A stretch of DNA of 64,000 bases from Levilactobacillus namurensis DSM 19117 (GTDB lineage Bacteria; Bacillota; Bacilli; Lactobacillales; Lactobacillaceae), in the NCBI RefSeq assembly GCF_001434785.1, contig NZ_AZDT01000006.1, positions 1 to 64,000 of the forward strand, written 5' to 3'. Position 1 is the stretch's first letter. Every line of letters starts with the position of its first letter. The notes under the pieces were generated by a model, which saw only the letters and a list, made by a program, of their open reading frames with translations, did no database searches and had not been told where the DNA came from. Positions 9,311 to 17,741 of this stretch are shown one piece after another. Both the position numbers and the translations under genes were made by a program.

Positions 9311-9517
9311 ATGAGTAATCGGATGGAGATTCTTGCGGAGTATCGGCAAGCGAATTCGCAATTAGCGACGCTTAAGCGGCAAGAGTCGGTTAACGTACAG
9401 GCTAGTCACGAGACCGTTACGATCGAACCCCGTTACGGGAACGAAATGACGTATCTCACCAATAAGTGCGCTCAGCTTGATATGATTCTGGAAGCAATGG
9501 ATGCTTCGGAAGATTAA
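9311..9517 (+). CDS. Small conserved-looking protein of unknown function (68 aa)
   Basis: I do not recognise the family. The product is hydrophilic and mostly helical (MSNRMEILAEYRQANSQLATLKRQ..., then TYLTNKCAQLDMILEAMDASED), without signal peptide or membrane segment, so a small cytoplasmic coiled protein. AAAGGAG at 9292-9298 lies twelve bases before the ATG at 9311; in-frame TTG codons at 9299 and 9302 are closer but too tight. It has its own spacing from the wall hydrolase and a strong terminator right after, which supports it being a real transcription unit. Confidence 0.65.
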   Translation: MSNRMEILAEYRQANSQLATLKRQESVNVQASHETVTIEPRYGNEMTYLTNKCAQLDMILEAMDASED

Positions 9518-9547
9518 TCTTAAACAAAACGACCATTAACTGGTCAT

Positions 9548-9593
9548 AAAAGGTCCTCATCAAAGCCGTGGTGGTTTTGATGAGGACCTTTTT
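9548..9593 (+). terminator. Terminator after the 68-aa gene
   Basis: AAAAGGTCCTCATCAAA pairs with TTTGATGAGGACCTTTTT over 17 bases, ending in five T; a very stable terminator. Confidence 0.9.
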
Positions 9594-9605
9594 GGAGATT
9601 AAACA

Positions 9606-9639
9606 TAAAAAAACGCGAGGAGCCAAGGCTCATCGCGTT
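9606..9639 (-). terminator. Terminator of the lipid kinase gene
   Basis: On the minus strand AACGCGA.GAGCC pairs with GGCTC.TCGCGTT (one mismatch) and runs into six or more T. Confidence 0.85.
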
Positions 9640-9649
9640 AGAAGTGAAC

Positions 9650-10612
9650 TTAAATGGTGACGTCGACCCAAAAAGGATACTGGTCAATGCCGATATAGAC
9701 GTCAAAGAAGCGGCCACCCATCTCTTCACCGTCTAATTGCCCGTATTCGATGGCTGGGACGGTCAAGTGGATGTTGGCGGCCTGATAGTAGTGAACGGCC
9801 TTAGACGTTAGGTGACGCTTAAAGACCAAGCGTAGCCCTAACCAGAGAAGCTTGAAAAAGTTTGGCTTCTCGATGACCACTAAGTGTAACCGGTGGTCCG
9901 TGAGCGTAGCGTTAGGCGCAATTCCGACACCGCCCCCGAAGTAGGGGTGGTTGGTGGTGGTCACCAAAAAAGCGTTGGGGTAGATATCGCGCTGTTGTCC
10001 GACGTGGACCGTCAAAGTAAACCCCGTCTGGTTGTAATAAACGTCTAGGGCGGATGCCAGGTAGGACAGTGAGCCAAGATGGTGCTTATTGAGCCAGACC
10101 TTGGCTTTGGATTGGTTGGCTTGGGCGATAATTCCGGCATCGAAGCCGATGCCCAAGTTATTGGTAAAGATGCCCCGTTCCTGCTTGATCGTTTCGTTAT
10201 AGGTCCCGATATCGTAGGTGGTGGGGTGGGTGCACCGAATAATCTGGGTCAACGCGGTCTGCCAATCTAAAGCCATTCCCGCGCCCCGGGCAAAATCGTT
10301 ACCAGAACCTACGGGTAAGTAGGCCACTGGGATGGGATGTTGGCGGGGATGCTGATTCAGCCCGTTAATGGCTTGGTGTAGCGTTCCGTCACCGCCAATG
10401 GCTAAGACGACCCAGTTCTGGTTCGCCTGGTCCGGAACCTGTTTGGCGAATTGTTCGCTTAGGAGGATGGCATGGTTGGGATACTCTGAAGTGACCACTT
10501 GATAAGTCACCTGGTCGGCCGCCAATTGTTCTTTGATTTGGGGCCACAGGGTGCCAGCGCGACCACTCCCCGCATGCTCGTTTAAGATGATATAGTACTG
10601 GACACTCACCAT
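9650..10612 (-). CDS. Diacylglycerol/lipid kinase family protein (YegS/BmrU type)
   Basis: Cytoplasmic lipid kinase, 320 residues, likely phosphorylating diacylglycerol released during lipoteichoic acid synthesis (DagK role) or a related lipid. The DAGK catalytic domain is at the N-terminus: NEHAGSGRAG phosphate-binding loop, GGDGTLHQAINGL near residue 75, PVGSGNDFARG near 100. The C-terminal half is the beta-sandwich of the family, with DGEEMG near the end. GAGGAG precedes the ATG at 10612 by four to seven bases. It stands alone between two terminators. The choice between DagK and other YegS-type kinases cannot be made from sequence alone. Confidence 0.85.
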   Translation of the reverse strand: MVSVQYYIILNEHAGSGRAGTLWPQIKEQLAADQVTYQVVTSEYPNHAILLSEQFAKQVPDQANQNWVVLAIGGDGTLHQAINGLNQHPRQHPIPVAYLPVGSGNDFARGAGMALDWQTALTQIIRCTHPTTYDIGTYNETIKQERGIFTNNLGIGFDAGIIAQANQSKAKVWLNKHHLGSLSYLASALDVYYNQTGFTLTVHVGQQRDIYPNAFLVTTTNHPYFGGGVGIAPNATLTDHRLHLVVIEKPNFFKLLWLGLRLVFKRHLTSKAVHYYQAANIHLTVPAIEYGQLDGEEMGGRFFDVYIGIDQYPFWVDVTI

Positions 10613-10640
10613 ACTGCTCCTCTCAATTTTTCTCTCTTGT

Positions 10641-10669
10641 ATTATAACGGACTTTTTTCGGGCTGCCTA
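10641..10669 (-). promoter_or_regulatory. Promoter of the lipid kinase gene
   Basis: On the minus strand TAGGCA, 17-base spacer, TATAAT (plus-strand ATTATA at 10641-10646), about 30 bases before the start codon. Confidence 0.5.
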
Positions 10670-10701
10670 GTATTTCATGAACAACTTTATCAGCTCATAA
10701 G

Positions 10702-10725
10702 AAAAGGGATGCACTGGGGCATCCC
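10702..10725 (-). terminator. Terminator of rpoY-rnjA
   Basis: GGGATGC pairs with GCATCCC around a six-base loop; only four T follow, so it is of moderate strength. Confidence 0.6.
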
Positions 10726-10738
10726 TAATCGGAGTAAG

Positions 10739-12418
10739 CTACTTCGTCATGATAAACATTGGCAGAATCATTGGGTGCCGTTCCGTCTTTTCAAACAGGA
10801 AGTTTTGTAAATCATCGATGACGGCATTGCGAATCGAAGCTTCAGTCGCTTTCGGATTGCGCATGGCCCGCCGAATCGTCTGAAAGACGCGCCGGCGACC
10901 TTCGTTTAGTAACTCACCAGATTCGCGCATGTAGACGAATCCGCGGGAAAGGAGGTCAGGGCCAGCCTTGATCTCTTGATTTTTCAGGTCAATCGTTGCG
11001 ACAACGACGACTAAACCTTCTTCAGATAATAATTGACGGTCGCGTAAGACCACGTTGCCAATGTCACCGATACCGGAGCCGTCGATATAGACGTCGCCCG
11101 CAGCGAAATGGCCCGCAATTCGAGCAGTATCCTTGGTCAATGCCAAGACGTCCCCGTTTTGCAGAATGAAACTGTGGTCCAACGGGACACCGCACTGTTC
11201 TGCCAGCTCGGTATGGATCTTCAGCATCCGGTATTCCCCGTGAATCGGCATGAAGAACTTAGGTTGCATCAGCCGGAGCATCAGCTTCTGTTCTTCTTGA
11301 CCACCGTGACCGGAGGTGTGGATGTTGTTGACCTTACCGTGAATGACGGTTGCGCCAGCCTCTTCCAGCTCGTTAATTACCCGGTTCACGGAAATCGTGT
11401 TCCCAGGAATTGGGTTACTGGAGAAGACCACCGTATCGCCCGGCTGGATAGAAATCTGCCGGTGGGTCCCGTTTGCGATCCGCGAAAGGGCCGCCATGGG
11501 TTCACCTTGCGACCCGGTACATAGAATCATGACCTTGTCAGCGGGGAGGGAACGGATTGCGGTGGCGTCAACTAAGGCGTCATCGGGAATATTCAGGTAA
11601 CCCAGTTCCCGACCGTTAACGATGGCTGCTTCCATCGAACGACCGAAGACCGCAATCTTACGCCCATGAGCGAGGGCCGTTTCGCAAGCCGTTTCAATTC
11701 GCGAGATGTTGGACGCGAAGGTGGCAAAGATGACCCGTCCTTCAACTTGGTCGAAGATCCGCCGAATGGATTTGCCGACCCATTTTTCGGACTTGGTCCA
11801 GATCGGGCGTTCAGCGTTGGTACTATCGGACATTAAGCATAAGACCCCGTCAGCACCTAACTTCGCCATCTTTTGTAGATCAGGCGGCTGGTTGGTAACG
11901 GGTGTCAGGTCGAACTTATAGTCCCCCGTTTCGACAATGGTTCCTACCGGGGTGTGGACCGCGATTCCCAGCGTATCGGGAATCGAGTGGGTCGTCCGGA
12001 AGAAGGAAACACTCATCTTGCGGAACTTGAGTACCGTATCATCGTCAATTGCGTGTAATTCGGTTGATTTCAGTAATCCGTGTTCTTCAAGTTTGTTCTT
12101 GATGAGAGCCAAGGCCAGCGGTCCTGCATAGACAGGAACGTTTAGCGCTTGTAGCAAATAAGGGATTCCGCCAATATGGTCTTCGTGGCCGTGGGTAATC
12201 ACTAGCGCCTTGATTTTGGATTGGTTTTCAACGAGGTATTGGTAATCGGGGATAACGTAGTCGATCCCTAATAACTCATCTTCAGGAAATTTAATCCCAG
12301 CATCAATTAAGATGATTTCATCTTGAAACTGAATACCGTAAGTGTTTTTCCCGATTTCACCTAATCCACCCACGCCAAAGATAGCGGTCTCGTTATTTTT
12401 GACGTTTAACTTGTTCAT
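10739..12418 (-). CDS. rnjA: Ribonuclease J1
   Basis: Beta-CASP metallo-beta-lactamase nuclease with 5'-3' exonuclease and endonuclease activity, central to mRNA turnover and rRNA maturation. The 559-residue protein keeps every expected metal ligand: [10 protein letters not shown] near residue 75, [19 protein letters not shown] and [10 protein letters not shown] in the last third, followed by the short C-terminal domain. Its ATG overlaps the rpoY stop codon by four bases (ATGA), so the two are translationally coupled. Compare the second copy at 33004-34863, which has lost some of these ligands. Confidence 0.97.
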   Translation of the reverse strand: MNKLNVKNNETAIFGVGGLGEIGKNTYGIQFQDEIILIDAGIKFPEDELLGIDYVIPDYQYLVENQSKIKALVITHGHEDHIGGIPYLLQALNVPVYAGPLALALIKNKLEEHGLLKSTELHAIDDDTVLKFRKMSVSFFRTTHSIPDTLGIAVHTPVGTIVETGDYKFDLTPVTNQPPDLQKMAKLGADGVLCLMSDSTNAERPIWTKSEKWVGKSIRRIFDQVEGRVIFATFASNISRIETACETALAHGRKIAVFGRSMEAAIVNGRELGYLNIPDDALVDATAIRSLPADKVMILCTGSQGEPMAALSRIANGTHRQISIQPGDTVVFSSNPIPGNTISVNRVINELEEAGATVIHGKVNNIHTSGHGGQEEQKLMLRLMQPKFFMPIHGEYRMLKIHTELAEQCGVPLDHSFILQNGDVLALTKDTARIAGHFAAGDVYIDGSGIGDIGNVVLRDRQLLSEEGLVVVVATIDLKNQEIKAGPDLLSRGFVYMRESGELLNEGRRRVFQTIRRAMRNPKATEASIRNAVIDDLQNFLFEKTERHPMILPMFIMTK

Positions 12419-12633
12419 TCATTGAACTCCGTTAATTTGTAATTAGGATTCTGTTGCTCGTAAGCCAAGGTGTTGCCTTCAATGGCTTCGAGAAACTCGA
12501 TATTGTATTCCGTGTGCTCCTCAACTTGGGCCCGGGCTTCAACTTCAGTGGCCGCTTCCAAATAGAGTGAGTGGGTATCCTCGCGCTTAGGATTCCGCTT
12601 TTTGTCCTCTTGGTAATAAACTTTGTAAATCAC
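12415..12633 (-). CDS. rpoY: DNA-directed RNA polymerase subunit epsilon
   Basis: Small auxiliary subunit of Firmicutes RNA polymerase (DUF1447, YkzG). The 72-residue product begins [18 protein letters not shown] and contains HSLYLEA, typical for the family. I chose the GTG at 12633 because AAAGGAG lies eight bases upstream; the TTG two codons earlier is too close to it and would add residues the family lacks. It overlaps rnjA by four bases, the usual Firmicutes arrangement. Confidence 0.92.
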   Translation of the reverse strand: MIYKVYYQEDKKRNPKREDTHSLYLEAATEVEARAQVEEHTEYNIEFLEAIEGNTLAYEQQNPNYKLTEFNE

Positions 12634-12660
12634 TAACAAGACTCCTTTGTTTAATAGAGT

Positions 12661-12689
12661 TAATTCGTCCTATCTTAAGCGACGAATTA
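12661..12689 (-). promoter_or_regulatory. Inverted repeat in the rpoY-rnjA mRNA leader
   Basis: TAATTCGTC (12661-12669) and GACGAATTA (12681-12689) form a perfect 9-bp hairpin with an 11-base loop, about 30 bases upstream of the rpoY ribosome binding site and inside the predicted transcript. It has no T-run, so it is not a terminator. Confidence 0.5.
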
Positions 12690-12739
12690 GATATTTTGTT
12701 CTTGCCGAACTGCGGGTTGCTTACACAACAATTAGCACA

Positions 12740-12768
12740 ATTTTAGCATAGTTTCAGGAGATTGTATA
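12740..12768 (-). promoter_or_regulatory. Promoter of rpoY-rnjA
   Basis: Minus strand TATACA, 17-base spacer, TAAAAT preceded by TGC (extended -10). The transcript would carry a leader of about 100 bases containing the 9-bp inverted repeat. Confidence 0.5.
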
Positions 12769-12792
12769 GAATTACCACTAGACCGGAATTCA

Positions 12793-12801
12793 TGCTATGA
12801 T
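12793..12801 (+). promoter_or_regulatory. Extended -10 element of the 165-aa membrane protein gene
   Basis: TGCTATGAT, an extended -10, 35 bases before the start codon and divergent from the rpoY promoter. No good -35. Confidence 0.4.
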
Positions 12802-12835
12802 GAGATTAACCGAAAAGTGAAATGGAGGAACCGCC

Positions 12836-13333
12836 ATGGCCTTAATTATTGAGATCATTATTGGGATTATCATTGCGTGGGTGGTCTACGTGTTGATTCA
12901 CCACATGGTGGTTCAGCGGGCAACCCGAATCGTCCGGCATTCAGCCCAGACGGAGACCGATGTGGCGGTGCGCGCGGCGATACAACGGTTAGTCAACCAG
13001 GAGGTTCTGACCGAAGAAGAGGCCCAGTTATCACCATCCGTCACGGTGGCGGATGTCTGGGGACGTGGAGTGATGGCTTTTGAATACACCATGACTGTGG
13101 GGATGGATACGGAAAAACGGTTACCGCAGTTGGAACAGGCCTTGAATTTGGCCCTGGATCGGTTTAGCGCGGATCATCAGATTCAAGGATGTGTGCCGGG
13201 GTCGGCGTTCATCGTGAGTGATATCTGGGTCTACGAGGACCAGTTACATCTCGACGTAGCTTATTTGATGAATGAGTCGACCGTGGAATATCTGCAGGAC
13301 CTCAAAAAACTGAATGACCCGGCAGTTCGTTAA
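12836..13333 (+). CDS. Membrane-anchored protein of unknown function (165 aa)
   Basis: I do not recognise the family. Residues 2-24 form one strongly hydrophobic helix (LIIEIIIGIIIAWVVYVLIHH), followed by a soluble domain of about 140 residues with alternating strands and helices (VTVADVWGRGVMAFEYTMTVG, then LEQALNLALDRFSADHQI). With few positive residues before the helix and several after, the soluble part is probably cytoplasmic. GGAGG lies about nine bases before ATG 12836. Single gene, divergent from rpoY-rnjA and closed by a bidirectional terminator. Confidence 0.75.
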   Translation: MALIIEIIIGIIIAWVVYVLIHHMVVQRATRIVRHSAQTETDVAVRAAIQRLVNQEVLTEEEAQLSPSVTVADVWGRGVMAFEYTMTVGMDTEKRLPQLEQALNLALDRFSADHQIQGCVPGSAFIVSDIWVYEDQLHLDVAYLMNESTVEYLQDLKKLNDPAVR

Positions 13334-13367
13334 AAGCATCACAATATAACGACAATATCTATAGTAG

Positions 13368-13404
13368 AAAAAAACGTCGTCCGATTTTTTGGACGACGTT
13401 TTTT
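13368..13404. terminator. Bidirectional terminator between the 165-aa gene and def
   Basis: AAAAAACGTCGTCC pairs perfectly with GGACGACGTTTTTT around an eight-base loop; T-runs exist on both strands, serving both convergent genes. Confidence 0.9.
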
Positions 13405-13411
13405 AGGTTCA

Positions 13412-13972
13412 CTAGTCGATCATGACCATGTCATCATCTCGGGTGAATGGTTGATCCTTGTTAATGTGATCGTAGAACAGAATACCGTGTAAGTGGTCAA
13501 TTTCGTGTTGGCACACAATGGCGGGGTAGTTCTTTAAGCGTAATTGGTGCTTTTCACCATTAACGTCGTAGTACCGAAGCGTGATGCGGTCGTGTCGGGG
13601 AACGAAGCCGGGAACGTCTTTGTCAACGGACAAGCAACCTTCGCCTTCCGTTAAGGCTCCGGCCTGAACGGATTCGGAGATGATGACGGGGTTGATAATG
13701 ACGTCGGTGAAGGGGGATTCGCCGTCTTCTTCAGTTGGGGGAACCAGGACGGACGCCATCTTCTTGGAGACGCCGACCTGGGGTGCAGCCAGTCCGACGC
13801 CGGCTCGTAAACCATACTTCTTACATTGTTCTGGATCTTGGGATACCACGAGGTATTCCATGAGGTCCTTTGCTAATTGTTGGTCTTCCGCAGACAACGG
13901 GAATTGAACGTCAGCGGCTTCTTGCCGCAGAACGGGATCGCCGTCGCGAACGATGTCTTTCATCAGAAACAA
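13412..13972 (-). CDS. def: Peptide deformylase
   Basis: Removes the formyl group from nascent proteins; metal-dependent cytoplasmic enzyme. All three family motifs are present: GVGLAAPQ near residue 58, EGCLS near 110, and QHEIDH near 155 with the metal-binding histidines. I place the start at the TTG at 13972: GGAGG lies eight bases upstream, and translation from there gives [17 protein letters not shown], the usual start in lactobacilli, for a 186-residue protein. The ATG two codons earlier is only two bases from the same site. Type 2 (Gram-positive) deformylase by the EGCLS motif and insertion-containing length. Monocistronic. Confidence 0.93.
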   Translation of the reverse strand: MFLMKDIVRDGDPVLRQEAADVQFPLSAEDQQLAKDLMEYLVVSQDPEQCKKYGLRAGVGLAAPQVGVSKKMASVLVPPTEEDGESPFTDVIINPVIISESVQAGALTEGEGCLSVDKDVPGFVPRHDRITLRYYDVNGEKHQLRLKNYPAIVCQHEIDHLHGILFYDHINKDQPFTRDDDMVMID

Positions 13973-14045
13973 GGGCATTACCTCCGCAAAAATAATCGTA
14001 GTTACCAATTATTTTAGCATACTTTTTATGAAAAATGAAATGAAA

Positions 14046-14059
14046 AGAAAACGGTTTCG
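14046..14059. promoter_or_regulatory. Candidate cre (CcpA) site upstream of pdhA
   Basis: AGAAAACGGTTTCG matches the cre pattern TGWAANCGNTNWCA at 12 of 14 positions, including the whole core; only the outermost bases differ. It lies about 190 bases before pdhA and 75 before def, in the divergent promoter region. Confidence 0.45.
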
Positions 14060-14143
14060 GTTTTCAAAAAAAACCGAAAATGGGAAATCGCCGGTCACAG
14101 TAGGGATTTGGCCGAACCCCTTATTTAATCTCAATGAAAGGGC

Positions 14144-14172
14144 TTGCAAGAATTATGAAAAAATGGTACTTT
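14144..14172 (+). promoter_or_regulatory. Possible promoter of the pdh operon
   Basis: TTGCAA (14144-14149), 17-base spacer, TACTTT (14167-14172). The -10 is weak; TATAAA overlaps it at 14172-14177 but gives a 22-base spacer. Confidence 0.35.
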
Positions 14173-14249
14173 ATAAACGTAGTCAGGAAACGCAACGTTG
14201 ACTCACTTCTAGTTAACATTTCATATAAAGTGAAAGGAAAGTGTTACTT

Positions 14250-15365
14250 ATGGCTAATGGAAGCAAACAGATTGTAGACTTTGCCAAAATCAAAGCTACG
14301 ATGGCCGATCCATACAAACACCCGGTTCAAGTTATTGATCGGGAAGGTAAGGTTGTCGATCCAGATACGTTGGCAAAATATTCAGATGACCAGCTTGTTG
14401 ACTTTATGAAGAAAATGGTTTGGGAACGTACTTTACACGAACAAACGATGAACTTCTCTCGTCAAGGTCGTCTGGGGTTCTATGCTCCAACTGCCGGTGA
14501 GGAAGCTAGTGAAATGGGTAGTGTCACGGCTTTCAAGGAACAAGATTTCTTGTTACCTGCTTACCGTGACCTCCCACAAATGATTCAACACGGCGCAAGC
14601 GTTGCTAAAGGTTTCTTATGGTCCAAGGGTCATATTCAAGGGAATCAATACGATAACCCGAACATGATCTTCCCACAAATTATCATCGGTGCCCAATACG
14701 TTGAAACTGCCGGGGTTGCCCTGGGGATTCAAAAGAACGGCGACAAAGACCGTGTTGCCTTTGTTTACACCGGTGATGGTGGTACGTCACAAGGTGACTG
14801 GTACGAAGGGATTAACTTCACTTCTGCTTACCAAGCACCCGCTGTCTTCTTTGTTCAAAACAACGGCTGGGCAATTTCTGTCCCACGTCGTAAGCAAACT
14901 GCTGCTGAAACCTTAGCACAAAAGGCCGTTGCCATGGGTGTTCCTTCCGTCCAAGTTGATGGGATGGATATCGTGGCCGTTCACGAAGTTGCTAAGGAAG
15001 CACGTGAATTTGCCGCTGCCGGCAATGGTCCAGTGGTCATCGAAACCTTAACTTACCGTTACGGTGCTCACTCATCAGCCGGTGATGATCCTTCACGTTA
15101 CCGGACTAAGGAAGAAGAAAAGCCTTGGTTCGATGCTGACCCACTCATTCGGATGCGTAAAGTTTTGACCGACAAGAAGCTTTGGTCTCAAGACCAAGAA
15201 GATAAGTTGGTTGAAGAATACAAGGACGAATTTAAGAACGCGATGAAGGAAGCAGAAGCTGCTCCAGCACAAAAGGTTTCCGACTTCTTGAAGTGGACTT
15301 ACGATGTTCCTACTCCAGCGGTTAAGAAGCAAATTGCAGAATTTGAAGCAAAGGAGTCGAAGTAA
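14250..15365 (+). CDS. pdhA: Pyruvate dehydrogenase E1 component, alpha subunit
   Basis: TPP-binding half of the E1 heterotetramer that decarboxylates pyruvate and passes the acetyl group to lipoyl-E2. The 371-residue protein has the thiamine-diphosphate motif GDGGTSQGDWYEG...VQNNGWA near residues 170-205 and the phosphorylation-loop region YRYGAHSSAGDDPSRYR. AAAGGA lies eleven bases upstream of ATG 14250. First gene of pdhABCD; two bases separate it from pdhB. Codon use is strongly biased toward preferred codons, as expected for an abundant enzyme. Confidence 0.97.
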   Translation: MANGSKQIVDFAKIKATMADPYKHPVQVIDREGKVVDPDTLAKYSDDQLVDFMKKMVWERTLHEQTMNFSRQGRLGFYAPTAGEEASEMGSVTAFKEQDFLLPAYRDLPQMIQHGASVAKGFLWSKGHIQGNQYDNPNMIFPQIIIGAQYVETAGVALGIQKNGDKDRVAFVYTGDGGTSQGDWYEGINFTSAYQAPAVFFVQNNGWAISVPRRKQTAAETLAQKAVAMGVPSVQVDGMDIVAVHEVAKEAREFAAAGNGPVVIETLTYRYGAHSSAGDDPSRYRTKEEEKPWFDADPLIRMRKVLTDKKLWSQDQEDKLVEEYKDEFKNAMKEAEAAPAQKVSDFLKWTYDVPTPAVKKQIAEFEAKESK

Positions 15366-15367
15366 TC

Positions 15368-16345
15368 ATGGCTAAAATGACGTACATCAAAGCGATCACT
15401 TCTGGACTAGATCAAGTCTTAAACGACGATCCAAAGACTCTGATCTTCGGTGAAGATGTTGGTAAAAACGGTGGTGTGTTCCGGACGACTGTCGGCTTGC
15501 AAGACAAGTACGGTGAAGACCGGGTATTCGATACGCCATTGGCTGAATCAGGTATCTTAGGCTTAGCAATTGGTCTGTCATTGACTGGTTGGCGTCCAAT
15601 CCCAGAAATTCAATTTATGGGATTCACGTTCGAAGCCATGGACGGGATTGTTGGTCAATTAGCACGTGACCACTACCGGTTCGGTGGCCAAAAGAAGTTC
15701 CCTGTTACGATTCGGACGCCATTCGGTGGTGGGACGCACACTGCTGAAATGCACTCCGATAACCTGGAAAACTACTTTGTTAGCACCCCAGGTCTGCGGG
15801 TGGTTACCCCTGCAAACCCATACGATGCTAAGGGCCTGATCATCTCCGCCGTTGAAAGCGACGATCCAGTTCTCTTTATGGAGAACTTGAAGCTTTATCG
15901 TTCAATGAAGGATGAAGTGCCAGATGACAAGTACACGGTTCCGTTGGACTCCGCTAAGGTTGTCCGTGAAGGTTCCGACATCACGTTGGTTGCTTACAGT
16001 GCCGAAGTTAACGAAGCACTCAGCGCCGCAGATGCTTTAGCTAAGGACAACATCTCTGCTGAAGTTATTGACTTACGTTCCTTGTCACCAATCGACACGG
16101 ATACGGTCTTTGCTTCTATCGACAAGACTCACAAGGTTGTTATTGTGCAAGAAGCACAACGGATGGCCGGAGTTGGTGCGATTGTTGCATCTGACATTGC
16201 CGAAGAAAAGATCATGTCCTTGGACGCCCCAATTGGCCGGGTAGCTGCGCCAGATAGCGTTTACCCATTTGCCCAAGCTGAAGGCGACTGGATTCCAAAT
16301 GCTGACGACATCGAAGCTAAGGCTCGCGAAATCGTCAACTACTAA
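15368..16345 (+). CDS. pdhB: Pyruvate dehydrogenase E1 component, beta subunit
   Basis: Second half of E1, 325 residues, forming the active site at the interface with pdhA. The transketolase-like pyrimidine-binding domain is at the N-terminus (IFGEDVGKNGGVFRTT, FDTPLAESGILGLAIG), with the conserved RTPFGGGTHTAEMHSD segment and a C-terminal transketolase-like domain (VIDLRSLSPIDTDTV). The start lies two bases after pdhA, and AAAGGAG sits inside the pdhA end, so coupling is likely. Confidence 0.97.
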   Translation: MAKMTYIKAITSGLDQVLNDDPKTLIFGEDVGKNGGVFRTTVGLQDKYGEDRVFDTPLAESGILGLAIGLSLTGWRPIPEIQFMGFTFEAMDGIVGQLARDHYRFGGQKKFPVTIRTPFGGGTHTAEMHSDNLENYFVSTPGLRVVTPANPYDAKGLIISAVESDDPVLFMENLKLYRSMKDEVPDDKYTVPLDSAKVVREGSDITLVAYSAEVNEALSAADALAKDNISAEVIDLRSLSPIDTDTVFASIDKTHKVVIVQEAQRMAGVGAIVASDIAEEKIMSLDAPIGRVAAPDSVYPFAQAEGDWIPNADDIEAKAREIVNY

Positions 16346-16371
16346 ATTAAAATTTAAACGATAAAAATATC

Positions 16372-16393
16372 AATGTGGGAGACACCCTGCATT
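16372..16393 (+). other. Hairpin in the pdhB-pdhC gap
   Basis: AATG.GGG pairs with CCC..CATT around AGACA in the only sizeable gap (73 bases) of the operon. No T-run follows, so it is more likely a processing or stability element than a terminator. Confidence 0.35.
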
Positions 16394-16418
16394 AAACGAT
16401 AAGAAAGGAAGTTTTCCC

Positions 16419-17735
16419 ATGGCTTATACGTTCAAACTCCCAGAACTGGGTGAAGGAATGGCCGAAGGCGAAATTTCTTCATGGCTAGTTAAAGAAGGAG
16501 ACGAGGTTAAGGAAGACGACACGTTGGTCGAAATCCAAAACGATAAGTCTGTTTCCGAATTACCTTCTCCCGTTGCTGGGAAGGTTTCACAAATTGTCGC
16601 TCAAGAAGGCGACACGGTTGAAATTGGCGATCCACTGATCGTGATTGATGACGGTTCCGATACGGCACCTGACTTGACCAAGGCAAGTGACGCCGATGAC
16701 GACGCAAAGGAAGAAGCACCTAAGGAAGAAGCTGCGCCAGCTCCTGAAAAGCCAGCTGCACCAGCTCCTGCCGCAGCCCCAACTGGGGTACCAGCTGCTT
16801 CTGATCCAAATAAGTTGGTTATGGCAATGCCATCCGTTCGTCAGTACGCACGGGATAAGGGCGTTGACATTACCTTGGTTGCCCCAACCGGGAACCACGG
16901 CCAAGTCTTGAAGGCTGACATTGATAACTTCAATGGTGCCGCTGCACCGGCTGCTGCCGCTGCTGCGCCAGCTGCTGAAGGCAAAGCCGCTGCTGGCCAA
17001 GCTATCAAGCCTTGGAAGTCCGATCAACCAGATCTGGAGACGCGTGAACCAATGTCTGCAATGCGGAAGATCATTGCCAAGAGCATGCGGACTTCTAAAG
17101 ACATTGCCCCACACGTTACCTCATTTGATGAAGTTGACGTAACGAAGTTGATGGCTAACCGGAAGAAGTACAAGCAAATGGCTGCTGACCAAGACATTCA
17201 CTTGACCTTCTTGCCTTACATCGTGAAGGCATTGGTTGCCACGATCAAGAAGTTCCCAGAACTGAACGCCTCGATTGATGACACTACCCAAGAAATTGTT
17301 TACAAGCACTACTACAACATTGGAATTGCAACCAACACGGATGATGGTCTGTACGTACCAAACATCAAGGCTGCTGATACCAAGGGTATGTTTGAAATCG
17401 CTAAGGAAATCACGGAAAACACTCAAGCTGCTTACGACAAGAAGCTGAGTCCTGAATCCATGGCCGGTGGTTCTATCACCATTTCCAACGTTGGTTCTAT
17501 TGGTGGCGGCTGGTTCACGCCAGTTATCAACCAACCAGAAGTTGCAATCTTAGGGGTTGGTCGGATTGAAAAGGCGCCAATCGTTAACGAAGATGGCGAC
17601 ATCGTGGTTGGTCGGATGATGAAGTTGTCCTTGAGTTACGACCACCGTCTGATCGATGGGGCGTTGGCTCAGAACGCTTTGAACTACATGAACAAGATGT
17701 TACACGATCCAGAATTGTTGTTAATGGAAGGGTAG
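16419..17735 (+). CDS. pdhC: Dihydrolipoamide acetyltransferase (E2 of pyruvate dehydrogenase)
   Basis: Core of the complex; carries acetyl groups on a swinging lipoyl arm and transfers them to CoA. Of 438 residues, 1-80 are one lipoyl domain (lipoylated Lys in [12 protein letters not shown]), 90-125 an Ala/Pro/Glu-rich linker, about 133-170 the peripheral-subunit-binding domain ([18 protein letters not shown]), then a second Ala-rich linker and the catalytic domain with the active His in [10 protein letters not shown]. One lipoyl domain, compared with two or more in some relatives. AGAAAGGAAG precedes ATG 16419. Confidence 0.97.
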   Translation: MAYTFKLPELGEGMAEGEISSWLVKEGDEVKEDDTLVEIQNDKSVSELPSPVAGKVSQIVAQEGDTVEIGDPLIVIDDGSDTAPDLTKASDADDDAKEEAPKEEAAPAPEKPAAPAPAAAPTGVPAASDPNKLVMAMPSVRQYARDKGVDITLVAPTGNHGQVLKADIDNFNGAAAPAAAAAAPAAEGKAAAGQAIKPWKSDQPDLETREPMSAMRKIIAKSMRTSKDIAPHVTSFDEVDVTKLMANRKKYKQMAADQDIHLTFLPYIVKALVATIKKFPELNASIDDTTQEIVYKHYYNIGIATNTDDGLYVPNIKAADTKGMFEIAKEITENTQAAYDKKLSPESMAGGSITISNVGSIGGGWFTPVINQPEVAILGVGRIEKAPIVNEDGDIVVGRMMKLSLSYDHRLIDGALAQNALNYMNKMLHDPELLLMEG

Positions 17736-17741
17736 GATAAT

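Noticed and set aside
13953-14201. 82-codon plus-strand frame between def and pdhA
   Set aside because: Overlaps the start of def on the opposite strand and the predicted promoter region of pdh, with low-complexity Lys-rich content and no ribosome binding site.
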